From the NCBI RefSeq assembly GCF_021606685.1, contig NZ_WKCB01000061.1, positions 1 to 34,404 of the forward strand: a stretch of 34,404 nucleotides of DNA. The letters run 5' to 3'. Below are positions 1-7,593 of the stretch, piece by piece. The stretch comes from Pseudomonas syringae. Lineage in GTDB: Bacteria > Pseudomonadota > Gammaproteobacteria > Pseudomonadales > Pseudomonadaceae. Within the stretch, counting starts at the first letter, position 1. Every line of letters begins with the position of its first letter. Under the pieces are notes generated by a model, which was not told the origin of the DNA, did not search any database, and saw only the letters and a program-made list of their open reading frames with translations. The translations under genes and the position numbers were made by a program.

Positions 1-165
1 AACAACCCCCCCCACCCCCAAAAGCAGCCATCCAATTGACGCCAAAAATCCCCTGACGGCCCCCTGTCAATTAATCAACAACAAAAAAATATTTCTCGCT
101 ACAATCCGCCGCTTTGCCACCCCCTTGGCACGTGCAAAAAACGCCCGTCGCTCACGAGAACCCCC

Positions 166-2262
166 ATGCTCATCGGTAGCTATTCCCCCTCCCTGGTCGT
201 CATCTCGCTGTTCGTCGCCATCCTGGCGTCCTACACCGCGCTGGACCTGACCGGCCGCCTCGCGACCGCCAAGGGCCGCGCCGTCTACCTGTGGATGGCC
301 GGCGGAGCACTCGCGATGGGAGTGGGCGTGTGGTCCATGCACTTCATCGGCATGTTGGCACTGCGCCTGCCGTTCGCCCTGGGCTTCGACCTCGGCATTA
401 CCGCGCTGTCCCTGTTGATCGCAGTCGTGTCCAGCGGCTTTGCCCTATGGCTGGTCAGCCAGCCCCGACTACCCGCCTGGCAGTTGGCATTCGGCGCGCT
501 GGTCATGGGCGCCGGCATCGCCAGCATGCATTACACCGGCATGGCCGCCATGCGCATGACCCCTGGCATCGACTACGACCCGAGCCTGTTTGGCGCCTCG
601 TTGCTGATCGCAGTGGTGGCGTCCGGCGCCGCGTTATGGATCGCGTTCAACCTGCGTCGCAACACCCCGTACGTGCGCCTGGCACGCGGCGGCGCGGCCG
701 TGGTGATGGGCTTTGCCATCGTCGGCATGCACTACACCGGCATGGCGGCGGCACAGTTCGCTGATGAAAGCTTTTGCGGCGCTGCCTTGTCGGGGCTCAG
801 CGGCAAAGGCCTGGACAACCTGGTGCTGGTGACCACCCTGGCCGTGCTGGCCATCGCGTTACTGACCTCGTTGCTCGATGCGCGCCTGGAAGCCCGCACT
901 GCGGTGCTCGCTGACTCCCTGACCCTGGCGAACCAGGAGCTGACCCACCTGGCCCTGCATGACATGCTCACCGGGCTGCCCAATCGCACCTTGCTGGCCG
1001 ACCGTATCCAGCAGGCCATGCAGGCGGTGAACGAGCAGGGCGGTTGCTTCGCCCTGATGTTTATCGACCTGGACGGCTTCAAACCGGTCAACGATGCATT
1101 TGGCCACCACCTAGGTGACCAGTTGCTGCGCGAAGTCGGCCAGCGCCTGCGCGAGGACCTGCGCGGCCAGGACACCCTGGCGCGTATCGGCGGCGATGAG
1201 TTCGTATTGCTGGTGCAACTGAACCAGCGCGATGATGCCCTCGGCCTCGCCGAACGCCAGGTGGTGCTGATCAACCGCGCATTCCAGGTGGCCGAGCATG
1301 AGCTCAAGATCTCTGCCAGCGTCGGCATCGCCATCTACCCGGGCAATGGTGGCAACCCCCAGGAATTGCTGATGAACGCGGATGCCGCGATGTACCACGC
1401 CAAAGGCATGGGCAAGAACGGCTACAGTTTCTTCGACGTGTCGATGAACACCAACGCGCGCAAGCAGTTGCAGTTGTTGCAGGACCTGCGCAACGCCGTT
1501 GAACAGCAGCAGTTTCGCCTGTACTACCAGCCCAAGTTCGACGCACTCAGCGGTATCCCGGTGGGGGCCGAAGCCTTGCTGCGCTGGGAGCATCCGCAAC
1601 AGGGCCTGCTGCTGCCGGCGACCTTTATCGAGCTGGCGGAAAAAACCGGCTTGATCATTCCTATCGGCGAATGGGTGCTCAATGAAGCCTGCCGCCAGAT
1701 GCGCCTGTGGTATGCGCAGGGTTACGAAGACTGGCGCATTGCCGTGAACCTGTCGGCGCTGCAGTTCTGCCACGCGGGGCTGGTCAATAGCGTGGCGACT
1801 GCGCTGGAGCGTCATCAGTTGCCGGCCAACAGCCTGACCCTGGAAATCACCGAAACCACCGCCATGAGCGATGCCGATGCAAGCATGACAGTGTTGCAGC
1901 AGCTGTCGGACATGGGCGTCGACCTGTCCATCGATGACTTCGGCACTGGCTATTCGAGCCTGATGTACCTCAAGCGCCTGCCAGCCAACGAACTCAAGAT
2001 CGACCGGGGGTTTGTGCGCGACCTGGAACACGACAGCGACGACGCCGCGATTGTTTCGGCCATCGTCGCCCTGGGCCAGGCCCTGGGGTTGCGGATTGTC
2101 GCCGAAGGCGTGGAGACCGATGTGCAGCAGAGCTTCCTCACGCGCTTGGGCTGTAATTCGCTGCAAGGCTATTTGCTGGGCCACCCGCTGCCGGCCGATA
2201 GTTTCATGGCCGACATCCAGCGTAACGAAGAGATATTGGCGCCTGACAAAAACCGTGCGTGA
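166..2262 (+). CDS. MHYT-GGDEF-EAL membrane protein, c-di-GMP turnover
   Basis: This 698-residue protein has an N-terminal MHYT sensor (about residues 1-235, roughly seven membrane segments) with the repeated motifs MHFIGM, MHYTGM and MHYTGM, which in this family are proposed to bind a metal and sense a diatomic gas. A GGDEF domain follows, with an intact GGDEF motif at residues 342-346 and an RGQD inhibitory site five residues before it. An EAL domain follows, with EAL at 469-471 and the DDFGTGYSSL and EGVET motifs. Both catalytic signatures are intact, so it could make and degrade c-di-GMP; which activity dominates cannot be told from sequence. The ATG follows ACGAGAA, a modest ribosome site. 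The next gene begins about 50 bases downstream on the same strand but looks functionally unrelated. Confidence 0.93.
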   Translation: MLIGSYSPSLVVISLFVAILASYTALDLTGRLATAKGRAVYLWMAGGALAMGVGVWSMHFIGMLALRLPFALGFDLGITALSLLIAVVSSGFALWLVSQPRLPAWQLAFGALVMGAGIASMHYTGMAAMRMTPGIDYDPSLFGASLLIAVVASGAALWIAFNLRRNTPYVRLARGGAAVVMGFAIVGMHYTGMAAAQFADESFCGAALSGLSGKGLDNLVLVTTLAVLAIALLTSLLDARLEARTAVLADSLTLANQELTHLALHDMLTGLPNRTLLADRIQQAMQAVNEQGGCFALMFIDLDGFKPVNDAFGHHLGDQLLREVGQRLREDLRGQDTLARIGGDEFVLLVQLNQRDDALGLAERQVVLINRAFQVAEHELKISASVGIAIYPGNGGNPQELLMNADAAMYHAKGMGKNGYSFFDVSMNTNARKQLQLLQDLRNAVEQQQFRLYYQPKFDALSGIPVGAEALLRWEHPQQGLLLPATFIELAEKTGLIIPIGEWVLNEACRQMRLWYAQGYEDWRIAVNLSALQFCHAGLVNSVATALERHQLPANSLTLEITETTAMSDADASMTVLQQLSDMGVDLSIDDFGTGYSSLMYLKRLPANELKIDRGFVRDLEHDSDDAAIVSAIVALGQALGLRIVAEGVETDVQQSFLTRLGCNSLQGYLLGHPLPADSFMADIQRNEEILAPDKNRA

Positions 2263-2274
2263 CGGTTAGTATTG

Positions 2275-2300
2275 GATCCAACCTATCACCCGGTTGGATC
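2275..2300. promoter_or_regulatory. Inverted repeat before the SDR gene, operator candidate
   Basis: A perfect inverted repeat GATCCAACC-N8-GGTTGGATC occupies 2275-2300 and ends directly against the AGGAG ribosome site (2301-2305) of the following dehydrogenase gene. TTGGATC also occurs as a direct repeat at 2273 and 2294, 21 bases apart, about two helical turns. No T-run follows, so it is not a typical terminator. An operator or a hairpin masking the ribosome site fits better; this is inference. Confidence 0.5.
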
Positions 2301-2314
2301 AGGAGATCGCACGC

Positions 2315-3061
2315 ATGGACAAAGTTGTCATCATCACTGGAGGCAGCCGTGGGATTGGCGCCGAGACGGCCTTGCTGGCCGCTCGCGAAGGCTATCGCAT
2401 TTGCATCAATTACCGCTCTGATGAGTCAGCGGCCCACGCTGTACTCGAACAGGTGCGAGCGCTGGGCGCCCAGGCGATTGCCGTGCGGGCAGATGTCAGC
2501 ATTGAAGATGAAGTGATTGCACTGTTCAGTCGTGTGGACGCCGAGCTGGGGCGGGTGACTGCATTGGTGAACAATGCTGGCACCGTGGCGCATAAGTCGC
2601 GGGTCGATGAAATGTCTGAATTTCGTATCCTGAACATCATCAAGACCAATGTGCTCGGCCCGATCCTGTGTGCCAAGCACGCCGTGTTGCGCATGTCCCC
2701 AAGGCATGGCGGGCAGGGTGGCAGCATTGTCAACGTGTCCTCGGTGGCCGCACGCTTGGGCTCGCCGGGTGAGTACGTCGACTACGCCGCCTCCAAAGGC
2801 GCAGTCGACACCTTCACCCTGGGCCTTTCGAAGGAGGTCGCGGGCGAGGGCATTCGCGTCAACGCGGTACGCCCCGGCTATATCTATACCGATTTCCATG
2901 CGCTGAGTGGCGACCCGGACCGCGTCAGCAAGCTTGAGTCCGGCATCCCCATGGCCCGTGGCGGCCGCCCGGATGAAGTGGCGGAAGCGATCATCTGGTT
3001 GCTGTCGGACAAGGCTTCCTATGCCACCGGCACGTTTCTCGACCTGGGGGGCGGGCGTTGA
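2315..3061 (+). CDS. Short-chain dehydrogenase/reductase (SDR)
   Basis: This 248-residue protein is a classical SDR oxidoreductase with the Rossmann cofactor motif TGGSRGIG near the N-terminus, NNAG, the catalytic serine in VNVSSVA and the YAASK active-site motif. The C-terminal GTFLDLGGGR segment is typical of 3-oxoacyl-ACP reductase or glucose-dehydrogenase-like SDRs. Substrate and cofactor preference are not determined. I chose the ATG at 2315 because AGGAG lies nine bases upstream; an in-frame TTG at 2294 lies inside the inverted repeat and lacks a ribosome site. It converges with the next gene, 18 bases away. The repeat just before it may control it. Confidence 0.9.
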   Translation: MDKVVIITGGSRGIGAETALLAAREGYRICINYRSDESAAHAVLEQVRALGAQAIAVRADVSIEDEVIALFSRVDAELGRVTALVNNAGTVAHKSRVDEMSEFRILNIIKTNVLGPILCAKHAVLRMSPRHGGQGGSIVNVSSVAARLGSPGEYVDYAASKGAVDTFTLGLSKEVAGEGIRVNAVRPGYIYTDFHALSGDPDRVSKLESGIPMARGGRPDEVAEAIIWLLSDKASYATGTFLDLGGGR

Positions 3062-3079
3062 AACGCTTGGCCCGCAGGG

Positions 3080-3538
3080 TTATTGGTGGCGCAAGACCGC
3101 ATATCCGTGGCGGGCGAAGTCGCTGAGCAACCTGGCTTCCGAGTTGTTCAGGCTGCTGTAGCCGTAGTCGCGAAAACCGTCGATTTTGCCATTGCGGTAA
3201 TCACTGCCATTCAAGGTGCGGTTGTCGATGTTATCGATAAACCGCAGCACCCGGTCCAGGTCGCATGCTGCGTCGGCCTTGGCTGACGGGTCAGGATTGG
3301 CATCGGTCCAGTCACCGACCTGTTGCTTGAGGTCGTCACCGATTTCGTAATGATCACGGCTTTCCAGGAAGCGCGTGAGGACACGACTCTGTTCGATAAT
3401 CCTGTCCGCCGAGCGATGATCACCTTCTGGGCGGCCTGTGGGGGCGGTCATCTCGCGTATTTGATCTCGTTCGATTGCACGCATGTAGTTGGGAGGGACA
3501 GGCAGCGGCTTGATACCTGGGTATAGAGACACGGTCAT
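3080..3538 (-). CDS. Hypothetical protein, 152 residues
   Basis: I do not recognise this protein. It is soluble-looking, acidic in the middle, with no signal peptide or membrane segment. The C-terminal half is rich in Asp, Asn and Gly (IDNIDNRTLNGSDYRNGKIDG), vaguely like a degenerate calcium-binding loop but not matching the EF-hand consensus, followed by SSLNNSEARLLSDFARHGY. The start is supported by TGAGG six bases before the ATG. It lies downstream of the MocR-type gene on the same strand with about 90 bases and a hairpin between them, so it may be a separate transcript. Coding status rests on the ribosome site, clean spacing and lack of a better frame. Confidence 0.7.
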   Translation of the reverse strand: MTVSLYPGIKPLPVPPNYMRAIERDQIREMTAPTGRPEGDHRSADRIIEQSRVLTRFLESRDHYEIGDDLKQQVGDWTDANPDPSAKADAACDLDRVLRFIDNIDNRTLNGSDYRNGKIDGFRDYGYSSLNNSEARLLSDFARHGYAVLRHQ

Positions 3539-3564
3539 GGGAAACCTCAGCGTCGGGCCAGTGG

Positions 3565-3595
3565 AGGTGCTTCTTACGGTGTAAGAAAAGCACCT
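3565..3595. repeat. Imperfect hairpin between two minus-strand genes
   Basis: AGGTGCTTCTTAC pairs with GTAAGAAAAGCACCT around a GGT loop, with a two-base bulge. It lies between the stop of the MocR-type gene (3632) and the start of the 152-residue gene (3538). On the minus strand no U-run follows, so a classical terminator is doubtful. It may attenuate read-through or be an operator. Confidence 0.45.
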
Positions 3596-3631
3596 TTCCT
3601 CTGTGTGCCACAGCTTCGATTCGGTTCCTGC

Positions 3632-5041
3632 TCAGAACGAGCGCACGATACGTCCTAATGTCTCCATGGCCTTTTCCGATACCTCGGTCCACGGGCTGCC
3701 GTAGTTAAGGCGAATGCAGTTCCTGAAGCGCTGGGTCGCCGAGAAAATCGGCCCTGGCGCGATGCTGATGCCTTGCGCCAGCGCCATCTGGAACAACTTC
3801 AATGAATCGGTTTGCTCGGGCAATTCCAGCCACAGGAAATAGCCCCCGGCCGGTTGGCTGACGCGCGTCTGCGCCGGGAAGTAGCGGGCGATGGCGGCCA
3901 GCATGGCACTTTGTTGTTCTTCCAGGGCATAGCGCAATTTGCGCAGGTGCCGGTCGTAACCGCCGTGCTGCAGGTAGTCGGCAATCGCCGCCTGGGCCGG
4001 CATCGACGGGCACAGCGAGGTCATCAGCTTGAGGCGTTCCACTTTCTGTGCATAGCGGCCAGCCGCCACCCAGCCCACGCGATAGCCGGGGGCCAGGCTC
4101 TTGGCGAAGGAGCCGCAGTGCATCACCAGGCCTTCGGTGTCGAAGGCCTTGGCGGGTTTAGGCGCGTGCTGGCCGTAGTACAACTCGGCGTACACATCGT
4201 CTTCGATCAGCGGCACTTGATGGCTGCGCAGCAGTTCCACCAGCGCCTGTTTCTTTTCCTCGGGCAGGGTGGCGCCCATGGGGTTCTGGAAGCTGGTCAT
4301 GGTCCAGCACGCCTTGATCGGGTAGCGCTGCAGGGTTTGCGCCAGGGCATTGAGGTCGATGCCATCGCGCGGGTGCACCGGAATCTCGACCGCCTTGAGC
4401 TTGAGGCGCTCCAGCACTTGCAGGCAGGCGTAGAACGCCGGGGCTTCGATGGCCACCAGGTCGCCGGGTTCGGTGACAGCCTGCAGGCACAGGTTCAGCG
4501 CTTCCAACGCGCCATTGGTGATCAGCAGTTCTTCCATGGGCAGCATCAGGCCGCCGACCATGTAGCGCAGGGCAATTTGCCGGCGCAGTTGCGGGTTGCC
4601 CGGCGACATGTCCGTGACCACCAGGCGCGGGTCCATCGCGCGGCTGGCGCTGGCCAGGGAGCGGGCCAGGCGCGGCAGAGGGAACAACATGGGGCTGGGG
4701 AAGGCCGAGCCGAACGGCACGGTATTCGGGTCTTTGATCGAATCGAGGACCGAGAACACCAGCTCACTGACATCCACTTGGGTGGACTCATGCACGTGCT
4801 CGCTCACCACCGGCTCGGAAAACGGGCTCGGCGCGTGGGTGTTGACGAAGTACCCGGAGCGCGGCCGTGCGCGGATCAGCCCGCGACGCTCCAGCAGGTA
4901 GTACGCCTGGAACACGGTGGATGGGCTGACGCCGTAGGTTTGGCTGGCGTAGCGCACGGACGGCACGCGCTGACCGGGGCCGAGCACGCCGGAGCGGATC
5001 AGTTCTGCAATGTCGTCGGCGAATTTTTCGTAGCGTTTCAT
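3632..5041 (-). CDS. MocR-type regulator: GntR wHTH fused to PLP aminotransferase
   Basis: This 469-residue protein has an N-terminal GntR-type winged helix (YEKFADDIAELIRSG, then GQRVPSVRYASQTYGVSPSTV) and a C-terminal fold-type I aminotransferase domain. The PLP-binding lysine is predicted at K314 in GSFAKSLAPGYRVGW, and the NPMGATL motif is typical of the family. MocR proteins generally use PLP or an amino-acid-PLP adduct as an effector and control vitamin B6, GABA, taurine or amino-acid genes. The target here is unknown. I chose the ATG at 5041 because the HTH begins right after it and AAGG precedes it; an in-frame upstream start at 5125 would add an unrelated tail. It lies downstream of ccoG on the same strand. 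Confidence 0.9.
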   Translation of the reverse strand: MKRYEKFADDIAELIRSGVLGPGQRVPSVRYASQTYGVSPSTVFQAYYLLERRGLIRARPRSGYFVNTHAPSPFSEPVVSEHVHESTQVDVSELVFSVLDSIKDPNTVPFGSAFPSPMLFPLPRLARSLASASRAMDPRLVVTDMSPGNPQLRRQIALRYMVGGLMLPMEELLITNGALEALNLCLQAVTEPGDLVAIEAPAFYACLQVLERLKLKAVEIPVHPRDGIDLNALAQTLQRYPIKACWTMTSFQNPMGATLPEEKKQALVELLRSHQVPLIEDDVYAELYYGQHAPKPAKAFDTEGLVMHCGSFAKSLAPGYRVGWVAAGRYAQKVERLKLMTSLCPSMPAQAAIADYLQHGGYDRHLRKLRYALEEQQSAMLAAIARYFPAQTRVSQPAGGYFLWLELPEQTDSLKLFQMALAQGISIAPGPIFSATQRFRNCIRLNYGSPWTEVSEKAMETLGRIVRSF

Positions 5042-5082
5042 GGCGGCCTTAAACAGTTTTTTCAGTATGTACACCGAGTAAC

Positions 5083-5112
5083 AGGTGGGAGCGGGCAAAC
5101 CCGCCGCCACCT
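5083..5112. repeat. Single degenerate REP-like hairpin
   Basis: AGGTGGGAGCGGG pairs with CCCGCCGCCACCT around a CAAA loop with two mismatches. The GTGGGAGCGGGC core matches Pseudomonas REP sequences elsewhere in the window. It lies in the 3' untranslated region of ccoG, before the MocR-type gene. Confidence 0.55.
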
Positions 5113-5138
5113 TTGGATCTCCCATCGCCGGAGCGACT

Positions 5139-6548
5139 TCAGCGGTTCAGCGGTGCCACAAACCGGCTATCCGCAGCGCTGTAGACCCATGGCTCGTCCA
5201 CATCCGTGACCTTGAAGCGCAGGGTCTGCGAGCTGCTTGCCGGTTTGTCGGCCAGCAACGCCACTGACACCGGTACATCAGTGATTTCACCGGGCGCCAG
5301 GCTGATCGTGGTGGTGCCCTGCAGTTGGAAGCCCTCGGCGTCCACCAGCTCCAGGCGGTAGTCCTGATGCTGCTGGGTCTTGTTGATGACCTTGAGGCTG
5401 TAAATGTTTTCGATCAGGCCCTGGGCGTTCTCGCGGAACAGGCCGCGGTCCTTGGTTACATCCAGCGACACCATCGGCCGCTCCACCAAGGCCACCACCA
5501 GCGCGGCGATCATCACCAGCAACACGGCACTGTAGCCGATCAGGCGCGGCCTTAGCAGGTGGGTTTTGCCGCCTTGCAGTTGATGTTCGCTGGTATAGCT
5601 CACCAGGCCACGGGCGTAGCCCATTTTGTCCATGATCGAATCGCATGCGTCGATGCAGGCGGCGCAGCCGATGCATTCCATTTGCAGGCCGTCGCGGATG
5701 TCGATCCCGGTGGGGCAGACCTGCACGCACAGCTGGCAGTCGATGCAATCGCCCAGCCCAAGGTCGGCGGGCTTGACCTCACGCTTGCGCGGGCCACGGT
5801 TTTCACCGCGTGCGGTGTCGTAGGAGATGGTCAAGGTATCCTTGTCGAACATCACGCTCTGAAACCGTGCATACGGGCACATATGCATGCACACCGCTTC
5901 GCGCAGCCAGCCGGCATTGAGGTAGGTAGCACCGGTGAAAAATACCACCCAGAACAGGCTCACGCCGCCCATTTGCCAGGTCAGCAGTTCGTTGGCCAGC
6001 GGGCGAATCGGGGTGAAATAACCGACAAAGGTCAGCCCGGTGAGCAGGCTGATGCCTAGCCACAAGGTGTGCTTGGCCGAGCGCCGCGCCAGCTTGTTGA
6101 GGCTCCAGGGCGCGGCGTGCAGCTTGATGCGCTGATTGCGCTCGCCTTCGGTGACTTTTTCACACCACATGAACAGCCAGGTGAACGAGCTTTGCGGGCA
6201 GGTATAGCCACACCACACTCGGCCCGCAAACACAGTGATCGCAAACAGGCCGAACGCGCAGATGATCAGCAGCGCCGACAGCAGGATGAAGTCCTGGGGC
6301 CAGAACGTAGCGCCAAAAATGTGAAACTTGCTGTCTGCCAGGTCCCATAACACCGCTTGTCGTCCGCCCCAGTCGAGCCACACGGTGCCGAAAAAAGCCA
6401 GGAACAGAAAGGCTGCACCGCCCATGCGCAAGGTACGGAACAGCCCGGTAAAACTGCGGGTATGGATCAACGTGTCACTGGATTTGGCCTTCACCTTCTT
6501 TGGGTGAATGGGCACAAAGGTTTCCACGGTTGGAATTCTTTCGCTCAT
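5139..6548 (-). CDS. ccoG: Cytochrome c oxidase accessory protein CcoG (FixG/RdxA)
   Basis: This 469-residue protein is the membrane iron-sulfur protein CcoG, needed for copper handling during assembly of cbb3-type cytochrome oxidase. It has several membrane segments, a membrane-proximal WCGYTCPQ motif and two 4Fe-4S ferredoxin motifs (CIDCQLCVQVCP and CIGCAACIDACD). A C-terminal periplasmic Ig-like domain (about residues 345-469) is typical of FixG. In many proteobacteria ccoG heads a ccoGHIS operon next to ccoNOP. Here ccoH and ccoI are absent and a MocR-type gene lies downstream, so this is a detached ccoG. An ANR/FNR-like site about 175 bases upstream suggests low-oxygen control. Confidence 0.94.
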   Translation of the reverse strand: MSERIPTVETFVPIHPKKVKAKSSDTLIHTRSFTGLFRTLRMGGAAFLFLAFFGTVWLDWGGRQAVLWDLADSKFHIFGATFWPQDFILLSALLIICAFGLFAITVFAGRVWCGYTCPQSSFTWLFMWCEKVTEGERNQRIKLHAAPWSLNKLARRSAKHTLWLGISLLTGLTFVGYFTPIRPLANELLTWQMGGVSLFWVVFFTGATYLNAGWLREAVCMHMCPYARFQSVMFDKDTLTISYDTARGENRGPRKREVKPADLGLGDCIDCQLCVQVCPTGIDIRDGLQMECIGCAACIDACDSIMDKMGYARGLVSYTSEHQLQGGKTHLLRPRLIGYSAVLLVMIAALVVALVERPMVSLDVTKDRGLFRENAQGLIENIYSLKVINKTQQHQDYRLELVDAEGFQLQGTTTISLAPGEITDVPVSVALLADKPASSSQTLRFKVTDVDEPWVYSAADSRFVAPLNR

Positions 6549-6678
6549 GGTCGTTCACTCATCAGCCTCCATCAGGCGGATGAACTATGCGCGTGGCGCT
6601 GTTTGCAGAACAGACTCACCTAGGGCGATAAAAAGCGGATCAGATGGGGCGCAGGCGGGGCGCTGTAACAATCTGCTA

Positions 6679-6699
6679 CACCCCTTGACGCAAGGGGTG
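6679..6699. repeat. Perfect 9-bp hairpin upstream of ccoG
   Basis: CACCCCTTG-ACG-CAAGGGGTG is a perfect inverted repeat with a three-base loop. It lies between the 79-residue gene (stop at 6733) and ccoG (start 6548), both on the minus strand. No U-run follows on that strand. It could be a weak terminator, an mRNA 5' structure or a protein-binding site. Confidence 0.55.
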
Positions 6700-6718
6700 C
6701 AGGGTTATCCAGGACGTA

Positions 6719-6732
6719 CTGATACAGATCAA
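6719..6732 (-). promoter_or_regulatory. ANR/FNR-box candidate
   Basis: Read on the minus strand the sequence is TTGATCTGTATCAG, which matches the ANR/FNR consensus TTGAT-N4-ATCAA at all but the last base. It abuts the stop codon of the 79-residue gene and lies about 175 bases upstream of ccoG, a gene class usually activated by ANR in Pseudomonas. I could not find a convincing -10 element at the canonical -41.5 spacing. Confidence 0.45.
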
Positions 6733-6972
6733 TTAAATCAGCGAACCCGGTTCGTCGGCCTTTACATGCTGGCGCCCGTCGTGGGCCCCGGACACTGTCA
6801 GCGCGTCGGCCTCGGCTTCGGTGATATAGATGCGCTCCGCCGCCAACTCCACGTATGACATGGATTTGCTGGTATCGGTCAGCACAGTCACCCGGGTGGC
6901 TGGCACGCTCTGTTCTTGGCCATTGTCATCGAGCATGAAATAGCACAGCTGGTTTTCGATACGAATGGGCAT
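6733..6972 (-). CDS. Small DUF3203-like protein, 79 residues
   Basis: This short acidic cytoplasmic protein (MPIRIENQLCYFML start, AAERIYITEAEADALTVSGA in the middle) resembles a Pseudomonas-restricted family that I tentatively recall as DUF3203; function unknown. I chose the ATG at 6972 because AAGGAG precedes it; an upstream in-frame start at 7089 would add a low-complexity tail overlapping the divergent promoter region. It is divergent from the MgtC-family gene with about 119 bases between them. It could be co-transcribed with ccoG, but a gap of 184 bases containing an ANR-like site and a hairpin argues for separate control. Confidence 0.75.
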   Translation of the reverse strand: MPIRIENQLCYFMLDDNGQEQSVPATRVTVLTDTSKSMSYVELAAERIYITEAEADALTVSGAHDGRQHVKADEPGSLI

Positions 6973-7091
6973 GCCGTTCTCCTTTTCATGAGCTATAGGC
7001 GTTAGGGGGCATTGGCGTGCGGGGGTTCCAGGCAACTGACTGGCGGTCGCCGCTGTCCATCCTTTACCTATAACGAAAACGGAGCGCACCC

Positions 7092-7586
7092 ATGGACGCC
7101 TGGTGGCATGAAGTCTGGCAAACCCTGCAAGCTGAATTCGCCGATATCGGCGATGCCAAGCAACTGACTCAGATCACTGTGCGCCTGCTGATCGCCGCGA
7201 TCCTGGGGGGCATCCTCGGGTTCGAGCGGGAACACAAGGGCAAGGCCGCCGGGGTGCGCACCCATATGCTGGTGGCCTTGGGCGCTGCGCTGTTTGTATT
7301 GGTGCCGCAGATGTCCGGCAACCAGGCGGATGCCATGAGCCGCGTGGTGCAGGGAGTGATTGCGGGCATCGGCTTTCTTGGCGCGGGCACTATCCTCAAG
7401 GGCAAGGAGGACGAAGAGGGTCACGTCAAAGGGCTGACCACCGCCGCCGGCCTCTGGATGACCGCGGCAATTGGGGTTGCCGCGGGCATGGGCCGAGAAT
7501 CGACAGCGGTGCTCAGTACCTTGTTGGCCTTGGCCGTATTCAGCGCCATGCCCCGTATCGTCAAGGCGTTCGAGAAGAATGGCTGA
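7092..7586 (+). CDS. MgtC/SapB family membrane protein
   Basis: This 164-residue protein has the family motifs GFEREHKGKAAGVRTHMLVA and GVIAGIGFLGAGTIL, followed by VKGLTTAAGLWMTAA, across about four membrane segments. MgtC proteins act in magnesium-limited growth and intramacrophage survival, and Salmonella MgtC inhibits F-ATPase. This one lacks the C-terminal ACT-like domain of full-length MgtC (about 230 residues), so it belongs to the shorter SapB/YhiD-like branch and a magnesium role is not assured. The ATG follows GGAG eight bases upstream. It converges with the serralysin-tail protein gene seven bases away. No magnesium-sensing leader is evident in the 119-base upstream region. Confidence 0.9.
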   Translation: MDAWWHEVWQTLQAEFADIGDAKQLTQITVRLLIAAILGGILGFEREHKGKAAGVRTHMLVALGAALFVLVPQMSGNQADAMSRVVQGVIAGIGFLGAGTILKGKEDEEGHVKGLTTAAGLWMTAAIGVAAGMGRESTAVLSTLLALAVFSAMPRIVKAFEKNG

Positions 7587-7593
7587 CTGTCGG

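Noticed and set aside
36..105. Sigma-70 promoter before the MHYT gene
   Set aside because: TTGACG at 36 and TACAAT at 100 are each good, but their spacing is far too long and no other -35 fits.
3565..3595. Rho-independent terminator for the MocR-type gene
   Set aside because: The hairpin is present but no U-run follows on the minus strand, so I list it only as a hairpin.
3812..5209. A long plus-strand open frame opposite the MocR-type gene
   Set aside because: It mirrors codon bias of the well-supported minus-strand gene, has His/Gln/Arg-rich composition and no ribosome site or known domain.
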